DNA from: Panax quinquefolius | Lineage: Eukaryota; Streptophyta; Magnoliopsida; Apiales; Araliaceae | Length of the DNA: 64,000 bases | Assembly: GCA_020205615.1 (NCBI GenBank) | Contig: CM035166.1 | Span: 85,764,862 to 85,828,861 of the forward strand | Direction of reading: 5' to 3' | In this document: positions 11,601 to 23,366 of the stretch, piece by piece | Layout: every line of letters begins with the position of its first letter | Position numbering within the stretch: the stretch's first letter is position 1 | The notes under the pieces: generated by a model | The model's input: only the letters and a program-made list of their open reading frames with translations | Told to the model about the DNA's origin: nothing | Database searches by the model: none | Made by a program: the position numbers and the translations under genes

Positions 11601-12442
11601 TGTAAGACCCCAACTTTTATGAATAAAGATTTAATTTCTCGAAAAATATTTTTGAATATTATGGTGTGGATTTGATATAATGTTATAGTTGTGGGTAATA
11701 TTTATAAATTTTTCAAAGTAAGTTGTTATAAAATATTCGATTGGTCGGGGAATATTCGTTTTAACAGGGAATATTCGTATGACGGCACAATCATTGGTGG
11801 ACCCTACAACGAAATTATTGTCAGAGTTAGAAAACAACATATATATCTTTGTATAAACATAATGGCGAGAGTTTTATCGTTAACTGTTGAAATACCTGGT
11901 GGTAAAAGTACAGTAATATGCGTGGTTGAATAGTAACACACGGTATTGTACACTATCTTTGATTATTGATGCTTACGTGAGAAGTCACTCAGTTTTATTC
12001 AATTATTGCTACAGTAATTGCTGCATAGTTGTTCTCATATTATTGATTCAATTATTGTCACAGTATCATATGTATAATATTTTATTTTTATTAAATCAAT
12101 AATTGAGACGATAAAGTTATTCATATTATTATTTGCATTATTGACAACGTCTAGAAAGTTCTGTCAAGGAAAGGAGTTTGGTCACCTAATTGCGCGCCAA
12201 TAGAGAGAAATTCTTATCGAAAAGCCCCCTCTTTCCTGGGAATGATCTGGTTGTTAATATTGTGAGTTATAATATTAATGATGAATAAGTTCGTATTGAT
12301 TAAAGATAAGAATAAAAAATTGATGAGTGAAAGATGTTTGTTCATTTAGTTTTCTTTAATTCTTCCGTGACCCAATTACCCTCAAAGGGGGTAATTCTGT
12401 GATTAGCTACTTTTTTTATTATTGACCAAACGGGTAATTAAT
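11601..12442 (+). repeat. Tk2 LTR, left part
   Basis: The U3 part of the Tk2 LTR with the CATTGGTGGACCC block (near 11793) and the subtype-specific block near 12130-12250. It ends with the TSD TTAAT at 12438-12442 where Tk3 entered. Confidence 0.8.
12438..12442 (+). repeat. Target site duplication of Tk3, left copy
   Basis: TTAAT directly before the Tk3 terminal TG. The same five bases stand directly after the Tk3 terminal CA at 28956-28960. Confidence 0.85.
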
Positions 12443-13201
12443 TGTGAGACCCCGAATTTTATAAAATAAAAGTATTCAATTTTTTTTCTATTTTGGTAAA
12501 TAGTTAAATTGATAAAAGTTTAAAGTTAAGAGTAATATGTGAATTTTTTTTGCAAAGTAAGCAAATTGATATAAAATATTCTTTTTATCGGGGAATGTCC
12601 GTACGACGGTACAATCATTGGTGGACCCCACAATGAAATTATTGTCGGATGGAGAAAACGACAAAAATATTTTTATGAGAATAACGGCGGAAGTTTTACT
12701 GTTAAAACTGTTGAACTACTCATTAGTAAAATGCGATGTCTGGCAGTACAGATAAGTAATATTACCTGTATTGATTATTGATGTTTACGTGATAAGTCAC
12801 TCGTTTTATTTTATTAGTATTATTAATGTAATAAAAGCAGAAAAGCTTTTATATAAAACATAATACTTTTTTAAAGTTATTCTATAAATAGAATATATTA
12901 TATTATATTATGCATAGTAAAATATTTTTATATAAAACAAAATACTTTTATAAATTTATTCTATAAATAGAATATATTATATTTTATTATGCATAGTGTT
13001 GCATAGTGTCTGCATAGTGTTTTGCATAGTAAAATCTATTTATATAAAAAGAATACTTTTATAAAGTTATTCGTTTTATTAGATTATAAATAGAATATAT
13101 TATATTTTATTTAAAAGATTTTGCTTTAAATATGGACCGTCCGATTAAAAGTAAATCAATCTGGACCGTTCATGAATTAGTTACTATGCAGTCCATTCTT
13201 C

Positions 13202-13209
13202 TATAAATA
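13202..13209 (+). promoter_or_regulatory. TATA box of the Tk3 5' LTR
   Basis: TATAAATAGAAGC in the family position. About 180 bases downstream CTTTCAAAGGTAAGGG (donor at 13391) forms a strong splice-donor match. Confidence 0.6.
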
Positions 13210-13529
13210 GAAGCTCATTCCTTCATTATTTTTTACTAATTCAGTGAAACTCTAGAGAGAGAAACTATAGAGAGAGTTATTCTTATATAATCTCTAGCGT
13301 ATTTCTTTAGAGTTTAAGAAAGCTTTGGCGTAGAAGATAAGTTTTCTTGAGTATATCCTCGCCTACCAATTGAATACTCTTCTTTCAAAGGTAAGGGATA
13401 TTATTTGTTGTACTCGTAAGGGGTATTCTTTCTTTCTTATTCGTGAAGAGAACTTCATTATTCTATTTTTATTATTACGTTAAAATAACTTCATCTTTAC
13501 GCTGGATACCCTATACTTGGTGAAATTCT

Positions 13530-13745
13530 TACATTATTCCATTCTTTATTATTCTGTTGGAACATCCTGTCTGTGCGTTTACGCATGACCTGGTTCCGTT
13601 GTTTATTATTCTATTAGAATATCATGTATGTGCGTCTACGCATGACCTGGTTCCATTATTTATTATTCTGTTGGAATATCCTATCTTTGCGTTTACGAAT
13701 GACCTGGTTCCGTTATTTATTATTCTGTTGGAATAACATATCTGT
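13530..13745 (+). repeat. Unit array with TGCGTTTACGCA palindrome
   Basis: Four units of about 60 bases: ATTATTCTGTTGGAA, TATCCTGTCTGTGCG, TTTACGCATGACCTGG, TTCCG. The TGCGT-TT-ACGCA core can fold into a small hairpin in RNA. These are the clearest copies of the unit in the window. Confidence 0.75.
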
Positions 13746-14863
13746 GCGGTCTATCGTATGCTTGGTGATTTCTTTTGGTATTCCATTCTTTATTATACTC
13801 AGTTGGTTAAAGTTTTGACTTCTATACTCCATGAAATTAGTGGAATATCCTTGATATTTGCGCTTCATCCAGTATCTTTTCATGGAAATATTCTTCTGAG
13901 CATTCTTGAGTGTTACTCTACAAAGAAGAATCATGTTGACAATTTGGACATTATTGAGTTCAAGATAAATTAACTTATAAATCTTTAAAATTTATTCTTG
14001 AACTTGTTTATTGAATTATTATGTCATTGTCATGATGAGTTATGTTTGGTTATTATGTGAAAACATGAAAATTTCTTAGAAATCACAAAGGGTTAAAAAT
14101 CGATTTTGGTGAAAATGGAACATGAAATTCAATTGACTATATCTCCTATTATATTTTGAATTTTTGAGTGTGGTCAAGTTCTAGAGTTAGATCTATGAGT
14201 TTTCTAATTTATCTAAGTGAAATCACTGTAAAAGGTGTTGTAGATTTTCGTGTGGACTGATTTTAGAAAAGGAGTCAAAAGCTATAAATTTCAAAAAGGC
14301 TACTGCCCAGAAGTTCAAAAGGGCATTTTCGGCCACTTAAATTGTGAGAAAAATTATGGCCTTTTGGGACATAGAGATATATGGTATAAAGTAACTCCTG
14401 TCCAAAAATGAGCCCATTTAAATATTTACGTTTTTTCGACGGAAAACGCTATAACCAGAGTTCTATCACTCCGATGACCATGAAATTTAAACTGGAAGCT
14501 CACGTTAACATGTGTAAGATCCTGCCAAGATTTAGGAATTTCTGGAGTTAACCTTGAGGTAGCTAATTTCTTAAGGAATTAATTAGAAATTGATTTTTGA
14601 AAAATATTAAATGAATTTTAAAAATTCTGAGAAAAATATATGTTCAATATGGGACTATTCTCGCTTAATAATCGAGAAAAGAATAAATTTTGGGGACCGA
14701 TTTGGTATTTTTCATGAAAATGGTTTAATTACTGAACATATGAATTAAATATGTTATGTGAAGTTGAAAAAATGGTAAATAGGATTTTATGGCTTGAAAA
14801 TCCTATATAAGGTATATGAAGATTTTTGATGAGTAATTTGATTATTGGTGATGAAATCTTATG

Positions 14864-14868
14864 AGTAT
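14864..14868 (+). repeat. Target site duplication of Tk4, left copy
   Basis: AGTAT directly before TGTGAAACCCC. It matches AGTAT at 22682-22686 after the Tk4 terminal CACA. Removing Tk4 and one AGTAT restores the colinearity of the Tk3 LTR with its partner (27218 onward). Confidence 0.9.
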
Positions 14869-17336
14869 TGTGAAACCCCAGATTTTATGAATAAAGAATT
14901 AATTTTCTCGAAATAATTTTTTTATATTATGGTGTGAATTTGAGATAATGTTATAGTTGTGGGTAATATTTATAAATTTTGCAAAGTATGCAAGTTGTCA
15001 TATTATATTCGATTGGTCGGGAAATATTCGTTTTAAACAGGAAATATTCGTACGACGACACAATCATTGGTGGACCCTACAACGGAATTATTGTCGGATT
15101 GAAAAAATGACAAAAATATTTTATTAAAAATAACAACGGAAGTTTTACCGTTGATACTGTTGAACTACTCGGTAGTAAAAGTACAGTAATACGCGTTGTT
15201 GCATAGTAGCACACGGTATTGATTATTGATATTTATGTGAGAAGTCACTCGCTTTTGTTCAATTATTGCTACAATAGTTGTTGATAAGTATCTCACATTA
15301 TTTGATTCAATTATTATTTATTTAGAAGTTTTATTTTATTCACGTAATAAAATAGAAACATCTTTTATATAAAATGTAATACTTTATTAAAGTTATTCTA
15401 TAAATAGAATATATTATATTCTATTACGCATAGTGTTTTGTATAGTAAAATCTTTTTATATAAAATGTAATACTTTATTAAAGTTATTCTATAAATAGAA
15501 TATATTATATTTTATTATTCATAGTGTTTGAATAGTGCCCGCATAGTGTTTGCATGGTAAAAATCTTTTTATATAAATAGAATATATTATATTTTATTTA
15601 AAAGATTTTTCTTTAAATATGGACCGTCAGATTAAAGTAAATCAATCTAGACCATTCATAGATTAGTTACTATGCATTCCATTTTCCTATAAATAGAAGC
15701 TCATTCCTTCATTATTTTCTTACAAATTCACTGAACTCTAGAGAGAGAAACTATAGAGAGAGACTATAGAGAGATAGAAGAAAAGTTTTCTGCTACTTCA
15801 CTACTCTTATATCAAGTATTATTTTACTAAGTAAGAGATATTATTCTTTTGTATTTATTTAGAGAACTACATTATTCCATTTCTTTATTGTTTCATTGGA
15901 ATAACTCAGTATACATGGCTACCCTATACTTGGTGACATTCTTCTATTATTTCGTCTTTATTATTACAGCCGGAATATCCATGTCATGCTATACTGGGAC
16001 TGGTTCCATTTTTATTATTCCGTCTTTATTGTCTCGTCGGAATATCCTGTTTTGTGCTATATCTGCAGGACTGGTTCCATCATTTATTATTCGCATTTAT
16101 TATTCTGTTGGAACATCCGTCGGGTGTGAATTTCACCCGACTTGGTTCCGTTATTATTATTCTCATTGAAATAATCGCCTACATGCTGAAGTACCGCATG
16201 CATGGTGATATCTTTTGTTATTCCATTCAGATTATACTCGATTGATTAAAATTTTGACTTCTATACTCCATGAAATTAGTGGAATATCCTTGATATTTGC
16301 GCTTCATCAAGTATCTTTACGTGGAAATATTCTTCTGAGCATTCTTGAATTTTACTCTACAAAGCAGTATCATGTTGACAATTTGGACGTTATTGGTTCC
16401 TGGACAAATTAATTCTTGAACTTGTTTAATTGAATTCTTATATCATTGTCATCAACCTCATGTTTATGTTATGTTGAAAGTCATCGTGTATTTGTAATGC
16501 ATAGATGGACTTGGTATGATTATGACCGAGGATTATTCAAAGATAATCATGATCGTAATGTTACAAATGATGTGAAAATTAAAAGTCCTCATTGGCCCGT
16601 AGTGCATTGATGGACAATTTTTGGTATGATTATGGCTATGGATTCTCTTCGGCCAAAGGAGCAAAGATGAATTGTTTTATGGCATGATCAGGACCGTTGA
16701 TGAAAACACGATTATCTTTAGCCCGTTGTGCATGGATAATTCATGGTCGTGATACTAAAGAATATCCTTGGCCTGTAGTGCAGGGATGATTTAATGATGT
16801 GGATTATTTATTGAGCTGAGTCTCAGCGATAAAAGTGATGAAAAACTTTTTAAATCATAAAAGATAGTAGATTCTATTCTCTACTTGACTCTTTTAATGG
16901 ATTGCTTGTTCCGCTGCAGTTAAACTTGATGTCTATTGTATTTTATCAGTTTAACATTGTTGGAGGCTAATGATAATTTATTCTCGCATTATCTTAGTCA
17001 TAATATTTCTATTGGGCTAGTTGAGCTCACCCTTTCTTTCCTTTATTCTCTTGTGAAATGAGAATATATTTGGGACTAGAGTGGGTGCGGAGTGATGGTC
17101 CGGAGGATAGCATTAGTAGTCCTCACTATTCTGTGAAATAGTGTGATAATAATTGTAATGAGGACTCCGTTTGAGTTTGTATAATCTCTAGTAGATAATA
17201 TTTGTATTCAAACTCACAGTTTATATTTTGTCGTATTGTACACGACAGTTGTATTAGTAAGTTGTATTTGAATTTATGTACCATGTATCTGGCGACCCAA
17301 GATGGGTGATGTATACCTAATTTTGGGGGCGTCATA
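14869..17336 (+). repeat. Tk4 5' LTR
   Basis: It starts TGTGAAACCCC and ends GCGTCATA (CACA mutated). It is about 2.47 kb with the CATTGGTGGACCC block (15068), GCATAGTG repeats (15425-15560), TATA (15688), leader, unit array (15880-16170) and the CCCGTAGTGCAT units (16580-16790). Confidence 0.85.
15688..15695 (+). promoter_or_regulatory. TATA box of the Tk4 5' LTR
   Basis: TATAAATAGAAGC followed by a GA-rich leader and the donor-like CTAAGTAAGAG (donor at 15831). Confidence 0.6.
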
Positions 17337-17514
17337 GTTGGTATCAAAGCTTAGGGATATGATCCCTGGCTAAGATGTGAGATAAGAATTAGGAGGGGAA
17401 AGACGGGGAATTCCTTCGCTAGTATGACCTACCTAAGTTTATTTGGTATTTAATTGGTCGGTCAAAGTATAGGGATAATATGTGATATGTTAATTAACCC
17501 TTGTTTTGTGGCAG
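15831..17514 (+). other. Predicted leader intron of Tk4
   Basis: A donor match (CTAA then GTAAGAG) lies about 140 bases after the TATA box. An acceptor match (TTGTTTTGTGGCAG) ends ten bases before the gag ATG. The span removes most of the long R-U5 leader and the PBS. The donor motif is conserved in the LTRs of this window, and the acceptor is kept in Tk4 and Tk7. This is inference from motif and position; no transcript evidence is available. Confidence 0.35.
17339..17350 (+). other. Primer binding site of Tk4
   Basis: TGGTATCAAAGC two bases after the LTR end, one base different from the initiator Met-tRNA complement TGGTATCAGAGC. Confidence 0.85.
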
Positions 17515-17523
17515 TGTTTGAAA

Positions 17524-18788
17524 ATGGCATCCGAGAATGTTGAGATTATCAATGGAGCACAGGAGACCGTTTAGTCTCCATAGATCAATAATCAGGATAA
17601 TGTGCAACCAGAGGACAATACTCTTCATGAAAATAATAACACCGATGAAATGGTGAATGGTGGGATGGTCAGAGACTATATGCAATTCATGCAACAACAG
17701 GCGAAGGCAGTTCATGTCCAAAATGCAGGTAGAAATACTGATAATTCTCGGACTGTCACCGCTAAGCAGTTTAAGGAGCAATTCATGCAACAACGGGCGA
17801 AGGCAGCTCCTGTCCATAATGCAGGTGGAAACAATGGTAACCCACGGTTGGTCACCGCTAAGTAGTTCAAGGAGCTGGGACCACCGGAGTTTTTGGGAAA
17901 GCCAGAATCACTTAAGGCGGACACATGGATAAAGCAGATTACCAAGATATTTGATGTCTTGGAATGCTCAGAGGAGCAAAAGGTTCCATTCGCCACCTTT
18001 ATGTTGCGTGAAGAAGGAGATCATTGCTGGGAATCTGTAAAACGTACCCAGCCTAACGCACTCAAGATGTCTTGGGAGAAGTTCCAAGAATTATTCAATG
18101 ACAAGTACTTTCCTGAAAGTATTCGTCACATGAAGGAGGTAGAATTCATCAAGCTGGAGCGAAACAATATGACCGTGTCGCAGTACGAGGCTAAGTTTGC
18201 AGAGTTATCCCGGTTTGCATCCCATTTGGTCGATAATGAGTAGCGAATGACGCGAATGTTTTTGCGAGGTTTGAAACCCGATATACATCAATACCTCATT
18301 TCTCACAAACTTTGTTTATATTCAGATGTTGTGAATAGGGCTCAGTTATTGGAGCGCAATAATGAGTCAAAGACAACCAAAAAGGCAACGACGACCAACA
18401 ACACGATAATAATCATAACGGGTGACAGCGGTCATCGAACAACGATAACCATCGTGGGGGATATTATCATGCCAAGAATGGTAACCATTTCGGTGGTAAT
18501 CATGGCCAAGATAATAAGAATGGACATTTTAAGAAGAGAAGGTTCAATAATGACATGAAGACGTCGGCACCAGCAACCGTTTCAAAGGAAGAAGAACGCC
18601 CATCGGTCGTATGTTTCAAATACGGACAAGAGGGACACATCCGTCCAAACTTTATGCAACAATCCAAAGCGTGTTTTAATTGCGAAAGAGAAGGTCACCT
18701 AGCTCGATTTTGTCGTATGGTGAAGTCAAGTCCAACCGGGATAGTGATGCCAAAGGATGTCCCAGACAAGCCAAAGCTGGTAGTTTAA
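17524..18788 (+). pseudogene. Tk4 gag with internal 32-codon duplication
   Basis: The start is ATGGCATCCGAGAATG at 17524, shared with Tk7. A stop at codon 17 (TAG for GAG) and further stops near 17863 and 18241 disable it. The rest is well preserved: KELGPPEFLGKPE, TWIKQITKIFDVL, EEQKVPFATFML, MSWEKFQELFNDKYFPES, MTVSQYEAKFAELSRFA. After an Asn/Thr-rich linker (frame-shifted, 18370-18540) come two CCHC knuckles. The first (near 18612) is degenerate, CFKYGQEGHIRPNF, with two Cys lost; the second (18670-18714), CFNCEREGHLARFC, is complete. It is about the usual length for Tekay gag. Confidence 0.85.
17683..17874 (+). repeat. In-frame 96-bp tandem duplication in gag
   Basis: Units 17683-17778 and 17779-17874 both encode FMQQ, AKA, V, NAG, N, VTAK, FKE. 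The period of 96 keeps frame, adding 32 residues before the conserved ELGPPEF core. The second unit has a TAG in place of CAG (17862). Other gag copies in the window carry one unit. Confidence 0.85.
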
Positions 18789-18789
18789 G

Positions 18790-19110
18790 AGAGAGCATTT
18801 TTTTTCTGGTGACGAGGAACTGAATAAAATTATCACGTAAGTTAATCATAAGCTCTTACGAAGTCTATACCGTGTTGAATCTGGGTTCTACTCACTCTTT
18901 TATTTCACCTAGTTGTGTTCAATGTTTGTACTTAACTCCGGAGAAGTTAAACTTTGATTTATCTATTGAAACTTCATTGGGAGAAACCTTCGTTACCTCC
19001 ACTGTTTATAAATCTTGTTTGATTCAAATCGACACTTTCACGTTACATGTCGATCTTATCTCTTTGAAAATACTTGCCTTTGATGTGGTTTTTTTTCAAA
19101 CAATTGGTTA
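18790..19110 (+). pseudogene. Tk4 protease, catalytic Asp replaced by Asn
   Basis: The retropepsin domain. The active-site triad reads NLGSTHSFIS: the catalytic Asp codon is AAT (18878-18880), a G-to-A change, so it is catalytically dead even where the frame is open (18872-19111). Downstream LTPEKLNFDLSIETSLGETF and DLISLKILAFDVV fit the family. It ends in a deletion that removes the IDWLTTHHAKIDYF core. Confidence 0.8.
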
Positions 19111-19221
19111 ACTACTCATCATGTTTTTCGTAAGGTTGCTAGCTTTCATATTCCTAACCAACCTATTATGCGAATTCAAGCAACCAAACCACTAAATTCA
19201 ATCATTGTCATATCAAGCCAT

Positions 19222-19417
19222 AAGTAAAGAGCCCCGACCCTTTTGTTGATGACTTCCTTGTGTGGAATGCACCGAAGCCAGACTTTCTGTAGGCGACGTC
19301 GTGAATGACGATGACAAGTTGATAGGTATCATTGTGAGGTGGTATCTAGGTTAAGGGATAGAAGTCACAGTTGGTATCAATGTGTCGTACTATCCAAGTC
19401 TTGGATGAGAGTAACAG
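19222..19417 (+). other. Foreign insert between protease and RT (shared with Tk7)
   Basis: About 196 bases without counterpart in Tk1 or Tk5 at this place. The same text, on the minus strand and 49 bases shorter, is in Tk7 (57780-57925). Key words are AAAGAGCCCCG, GGAATGCACC, AAGCCAGACTTTCT and TACTATCCAAGTC. Inside it, 19364-19379 reads GTCACAGTTGGTATCA, the exact LTR-end-plus-PBS junction of this family. Its source is not recognised. Confidence 0.7.
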
Positions 19418-19560
19418 TTTTGAATGATATTTCTATCATTAATAAATCTCTTGACATATTCCTGAAGACTTCTTTGCCTACCCCAGAGCGTGAAGTCGAA
19501 TTTTGTATTGACACCAGTACAAAACCCATTTCTTAAACCCTCAAAATATTTCTTCAACTA
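19418..19560 (+). pseudogene. Tk4 RT fingers remnant and deletion junction
   Basis: After the insert the frame reads LNDISIINKSLDIF, then LPTPEREVEFCIDTSTKPIS, the extreme N-terminus of RT. At about 19535-19545 it jumps to KYFFN, part of the RNase H segment [11 protein letters not shown] palm (with the F/YxDD motif), thumb and most of RNase H are missing. Tk7 has the same junction. Confidence 0.8.
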
Positions 19561-20255
19561 AAACGAACGTAACATGCGCCAAAGACGTTGACTCGAGCTG
19601 TTGAAGATTACGATCGTACTATTCAATATCATCGTGGAAGAGCGAACAAGGAAGCTGACGTGTTGAGTAGAAGATCGTATGCATTTACAAGTGCGATGTT
19701 GTTAACACAAAGACTCATTTCGTATAACTTGCAAATGATGAAGATAGAGTTAAAGACTCTAGGGACCCACGTGAAGATAACGAATATACGAGTAAAATTG
19801 ACTTTAATCGATAAAGTTAACGACGCTCAAGCTACATACCCGAATCTGATGAATGTGAAGAAGAAGGTTTAAGAGGGCGTTATTCTATAAGCAAGAGTTC
19901 CTGAAGAGAGGAAATCTCAACCCTCGATTTAATTGGCCCATTTGAAATCCTCGATTGAGTAGGAACTGTGGCTTATAGACTCGTTTTACCGGCAAGTATG
20001 TCGCGTGCTCATAACGTTTTTAACGTATCAATGTTACGTAAATATGTGGATGACCCGAACCACATTATTAATTTAGAATCGGACGAGATAGCGGATGATT
20101 TAACGTATGAGATCTCGTGTTAAAATCTTGGATACGAAGAATCGTATCCAACACTCAAGGGTTATACCTCAAGAGTTAGAATCTGAAATGAAGTCAAGGT
20201 ATCCTCACATGTTCGGCATACCAGGTACGTACGTAAATTTCGAGGGTGAAATTCC
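19561..20255 (+). pseudogene. Tk4 RNase H tail joined to integrase C-terminus
   Basis: An open piece at 19588-19872 carries VEDYDRTIQYH, DVLSRRSYA, and IELKTLGTHVKITNI, the connection after RNase H. The ARIDEE-equivalent region (about 19890-19910) then joins directly to LNPRF and the GPF/Y segment, so the HHCC finger and DDE core of integrase are gone. Chromodomain codons (VTYE, ESEMKSRYPHMF) with frame breaks end before the polypurine tract. Confidence 0.8.
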
Positions 20256-20270
20256 ATAAGGAGAGGAGAT
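20256..20270 (+). other. Polypurine tract of Tk4
   Basis: ATAAGGAGAGGAGAT directly before the 3' LTR. Confidence 0.75.
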
Positions 20271-22681
20271 TATGAAACCCCAGATTTTATGAATAAAGAA
20301 TTAATTTTCTCGAAATAATTTTTTTTATATTATGGTGTGAATTTGAGATAATGTTATAGTTGTGGGTAATATTTATAAATTTTGCAAAGTATGCAAGTTG
20401 TCGTATTATATTCGATTGGTCGGGGAATATTCGTTTTAAACAGGAAATATTCGTATGATGGCACAATCATTGGTGGACCCCACAACGGAATGATTGTCAG
20501 ATTGAGAAAACGACAAAAATATTTTATTGAAAATAACGGTGGAAGTTTTACCGTTGATACTGTTGAACTACTCGGTAGTAAAAGTACAGTAATACGCGTT
20601 GTTGCATTGTAGCACACGGTATTGATTATCGATATTTATGTGAGAATCACTCAGTTTTGTTCAATTATTGCTACAATAGTTGCTGCATAGTATCTCACAT
20701 TATTTGATTCAATTATTATTGATTTAGAAGTTTTGTTTTATTCACGTAATAAAATAGAAACATCTTTTTATATAAAACAGAATACTTTATTAAAGTTATT
20801 CTATAAATAGAATATAATATATTCTATTATGCATAGTGTTTTGTATAGTAAAATATTTTTATTTAAAACAGAATACTTTATTAAACTTATTCTATAAATA
20901 GAATATATTATATTTTATTATGCATAGTGTTTGCATAGTGCCCGCATAGTGTTTGCATAGTAAAAATCTTTTTATATAAATAGAATATATTATATTTTAT
21001 TTAAAAGATTTTTCTTTAAATATGGACCGTCAGATTAAAGTAAATCAATCTGGACCGTTCATGGATTAGTTACTATGCATTCCATTTTCCTATAAATAGA
21101 AGCTCATTCCTTCATTATTTTCTTACGAATTCATTGAACTCTAGAGAGAGAAACTATAGAGAGAGACTATAGAGAGATAGAAGAAAAGTTTTCTGCTACT
21201 TCACTACTCTTATATCAAGTATTATTTTACGGTAAGGGATATTATTCTTTTGTATTCAAGAAGAGAACTTCTGTTATTCCATTTCTTTATTGTTCTGTTG
21301 GAATAACCTGTATACGCGGGCTACCCTATACTTGGTGACATTCTTCTATTATTCTGTCTTTATTATTCTGTCGGAATATCCTGTCTGTGCTATACGCCGG
21401 ACCTGGTTCCATTTTTATTATTCCGTCTTTATTATTCTGTCGGAATATCCACATGCATGCTATCTCTCATTGGACTGGTTCCATCATTTAATATTCCGCA
21501 TTTATTATTCTGTTTGAACATCCTGCTTGATTGTGAATTTCACGACGACCGGTTCCGTTATTATTATTCTCGTTGAAATAACCGTCATATCAAATCCGCA
21601 TGCATAGTGATATCTTTTGTTATTCCATTCGGTATTATACTCAGTTGATTAAAATTTTGACTTCTATACTCCATGAAATTAGTGGAATATCCTTGATATT
21701 TGCGCTTCATCCAGTATCTTTTCGTGGAAATATTCTTCTGAGCATTCTTAATTCTTGAACTTGTTTAATTGAATTCTTATATCATTGTCATCATCCTCAT
21801 GTTTATGTTATGTTGAAAGTCAATACATGGCTTTCGTAGTGCATAGATGGACTTGGTATGGTTATGACCAGGGATTATTCGGTATAATCATGACCGTAAT
21901 GTTACAAATGATGTGAAAATTAAAAGTCCTCATTGGCCCGTAGTGCATTGATGGACAGTTTTTGGTATGATTATGGCTATGGATTCTCTTCGGCCAAGGG
22001 AGAAAAGATGAATTGTTTTATGGCATGATCAGGACAGTTGATGAAAACACGATTATCTTTGGCCCGTAGTGCATGGATAATTCGTGGTCGTGATACTAAA
22101 GAATATCCTTGGCCTATAGTGCAGGGATGATTTAATGATGTGGATTATTTATTGAGCTGAGTCTCAGCGATAAAAGTGATGAAAAACTTTTTAAATCATA
22201 AAAGATAGTAGATTCTATTCTCTACTTGACTCTTTTAATGGATTGCTTGTTCCGCTGCAGTTAAACTTGATGTCTATTGTATTTTATCAGTTTAACATTT
22301 TTTGAGGCTAATGATAATTTATTCTGCATTATCTTAGTCATAATATTTCTTACTAGGCTAGTTGAGCTCACCCTTTCTTTCACTTTGTTCTCTTGTGAAA
22401 TGAGAATATAAATTTGGGGACGAGTCGGGGAACGGAGTGATGGTCCAAAGGATAGCATTAGTAGTCCTCACTATTCTGTGAAATAGTGTGATAATAATTG
22501 TAATGAGGACTTATTTTGAGTTTGTATAATCTCTAGTAGATAATATTTGTATTCAAACTCACAGTTTATGTTTTGTCGTATTGTACACGACAGTTGTATT
22601 AGTAAGTTGTATTTGAATTTATTTACCATGTATCTGGCGACCCAAGATGGGTGATGTATACCTAATTTTGGGGGCGTCACA
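20271..22681 (+). repeat. Tk4 3' LTR
   Basis: It starts TATGAAACCCC (TG mutated to TA) and ends GGGGGCGTCACA. It is highly similar to 14869-17336. Near 21747 it lacks about 75 bases present in the 5' LTR near 16345, a deletion between two ATTCTT words. The TATA box is at 21091-21098. Confidence 0.85.
21091..21098 (+). promoter_or_regulatory. TATA box of the Tk4 3' LTR
   Basis: TATAAATAGAAGC in the family position, with TTTTACGGTAAGGG, a donor-like site, about 130 bases downstream. Confidence 0.55.
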
Positions 22682-22686
22682 AGTAT
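22682..22686 (+). repeat. Target site duplication of Tk4, right copy
   Basis: AGTAT directly after the terminal CACA of Tk4, pairing with 14864-14868. Confidence 0.9.
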
Positions 22687-23366
22687 GGCATTTTTGAATG
22701 ATTAAATGCATTATTTAGAAAAGTGTAAACAATTAAATTAAATTATTTATAATTTTAAGGAGTGATTAAAATATTGTTATAATATTAACAATATTAGATT
22801 GTGATTTTATTAAGTGATTGATAATGTTTGGATAAATTTAAAGTCTTTAATATTTATCCTTGATTTAGTTTTACTAATGATTATAATATTGTCATCATCC
22901 TCATGTTTATAATATGTTGAAAGTCATCTGTGGCATATAGTGCATAGATGGAATTGATATGATTATGACCAGGGATTATTCGGTATAATCATGACCGTAA
23001 TGTTACAAATGATGTAAAAAAAGTCCTCATTGACCCTTAGTGCATTGATGGACATTTTTTTGGTATGATTATGGCTATGGATTCTCTTCGGCCAAGGGTG
23101 CAAAGATGAATTATTTTATGGCATGATCAAGACCGTTGATGAAAACACGATTATCTTTGGCCTGTAGTGCATGGATAATTTGTGGTCGTGATACTAAAGA
23201 ATATCATTGGCATGTAGTGCAGGAATGATTCGATGATGTGGATTAATTATTGTGTTGAGTCTCAGCAATGAAATATTAATTCATGGATGTGATAATAATG
23301 AATATCTTTGGAAAAGATGATTTAATGATTACGAGCAGGAATTGTGATTTGGTATAACCATGATTT

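Larger units (their letters stand above)
12443..14868 (+). repeat. Tk3 5' LTR, part 1
   Basis: It starts TGTGAGACCCCG. Common family blocks (CATTGGTGGACCCC near 12615, GCATAGTG repeats near 12905-13030, TATA, leader) are followed by an array of about 60-bp units (13530-13745) whose centre is the palindrome TGCGTTTACGCA. After 14040 comes the Tk3-specific block that is colinear with 26358 onward in the other LTR. It is broken at 14868 by Tk4. Confidence 0.85.
14869..22681 (+). mobile_element. Tk4: Tekay element with two LTRs, internally deleted
   Basis: A 7.8-kb element: 5' LTR 14869-17336, PBS, gag, mutated protease, a 0.2-kb foreign insert, short RT and RNase H remnants, chromodomain remnant, polypurine tract, 3' LTR 20271-22681. 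It sits inside the 5' LTR of Tk3 with a perfect 5-bp TSD. RT palm, RNase H core and integrase core are absent through two deletions that Tk7 shares, so Tk4 is a member of a non-autonomous lineage. Confidence 0.9.
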
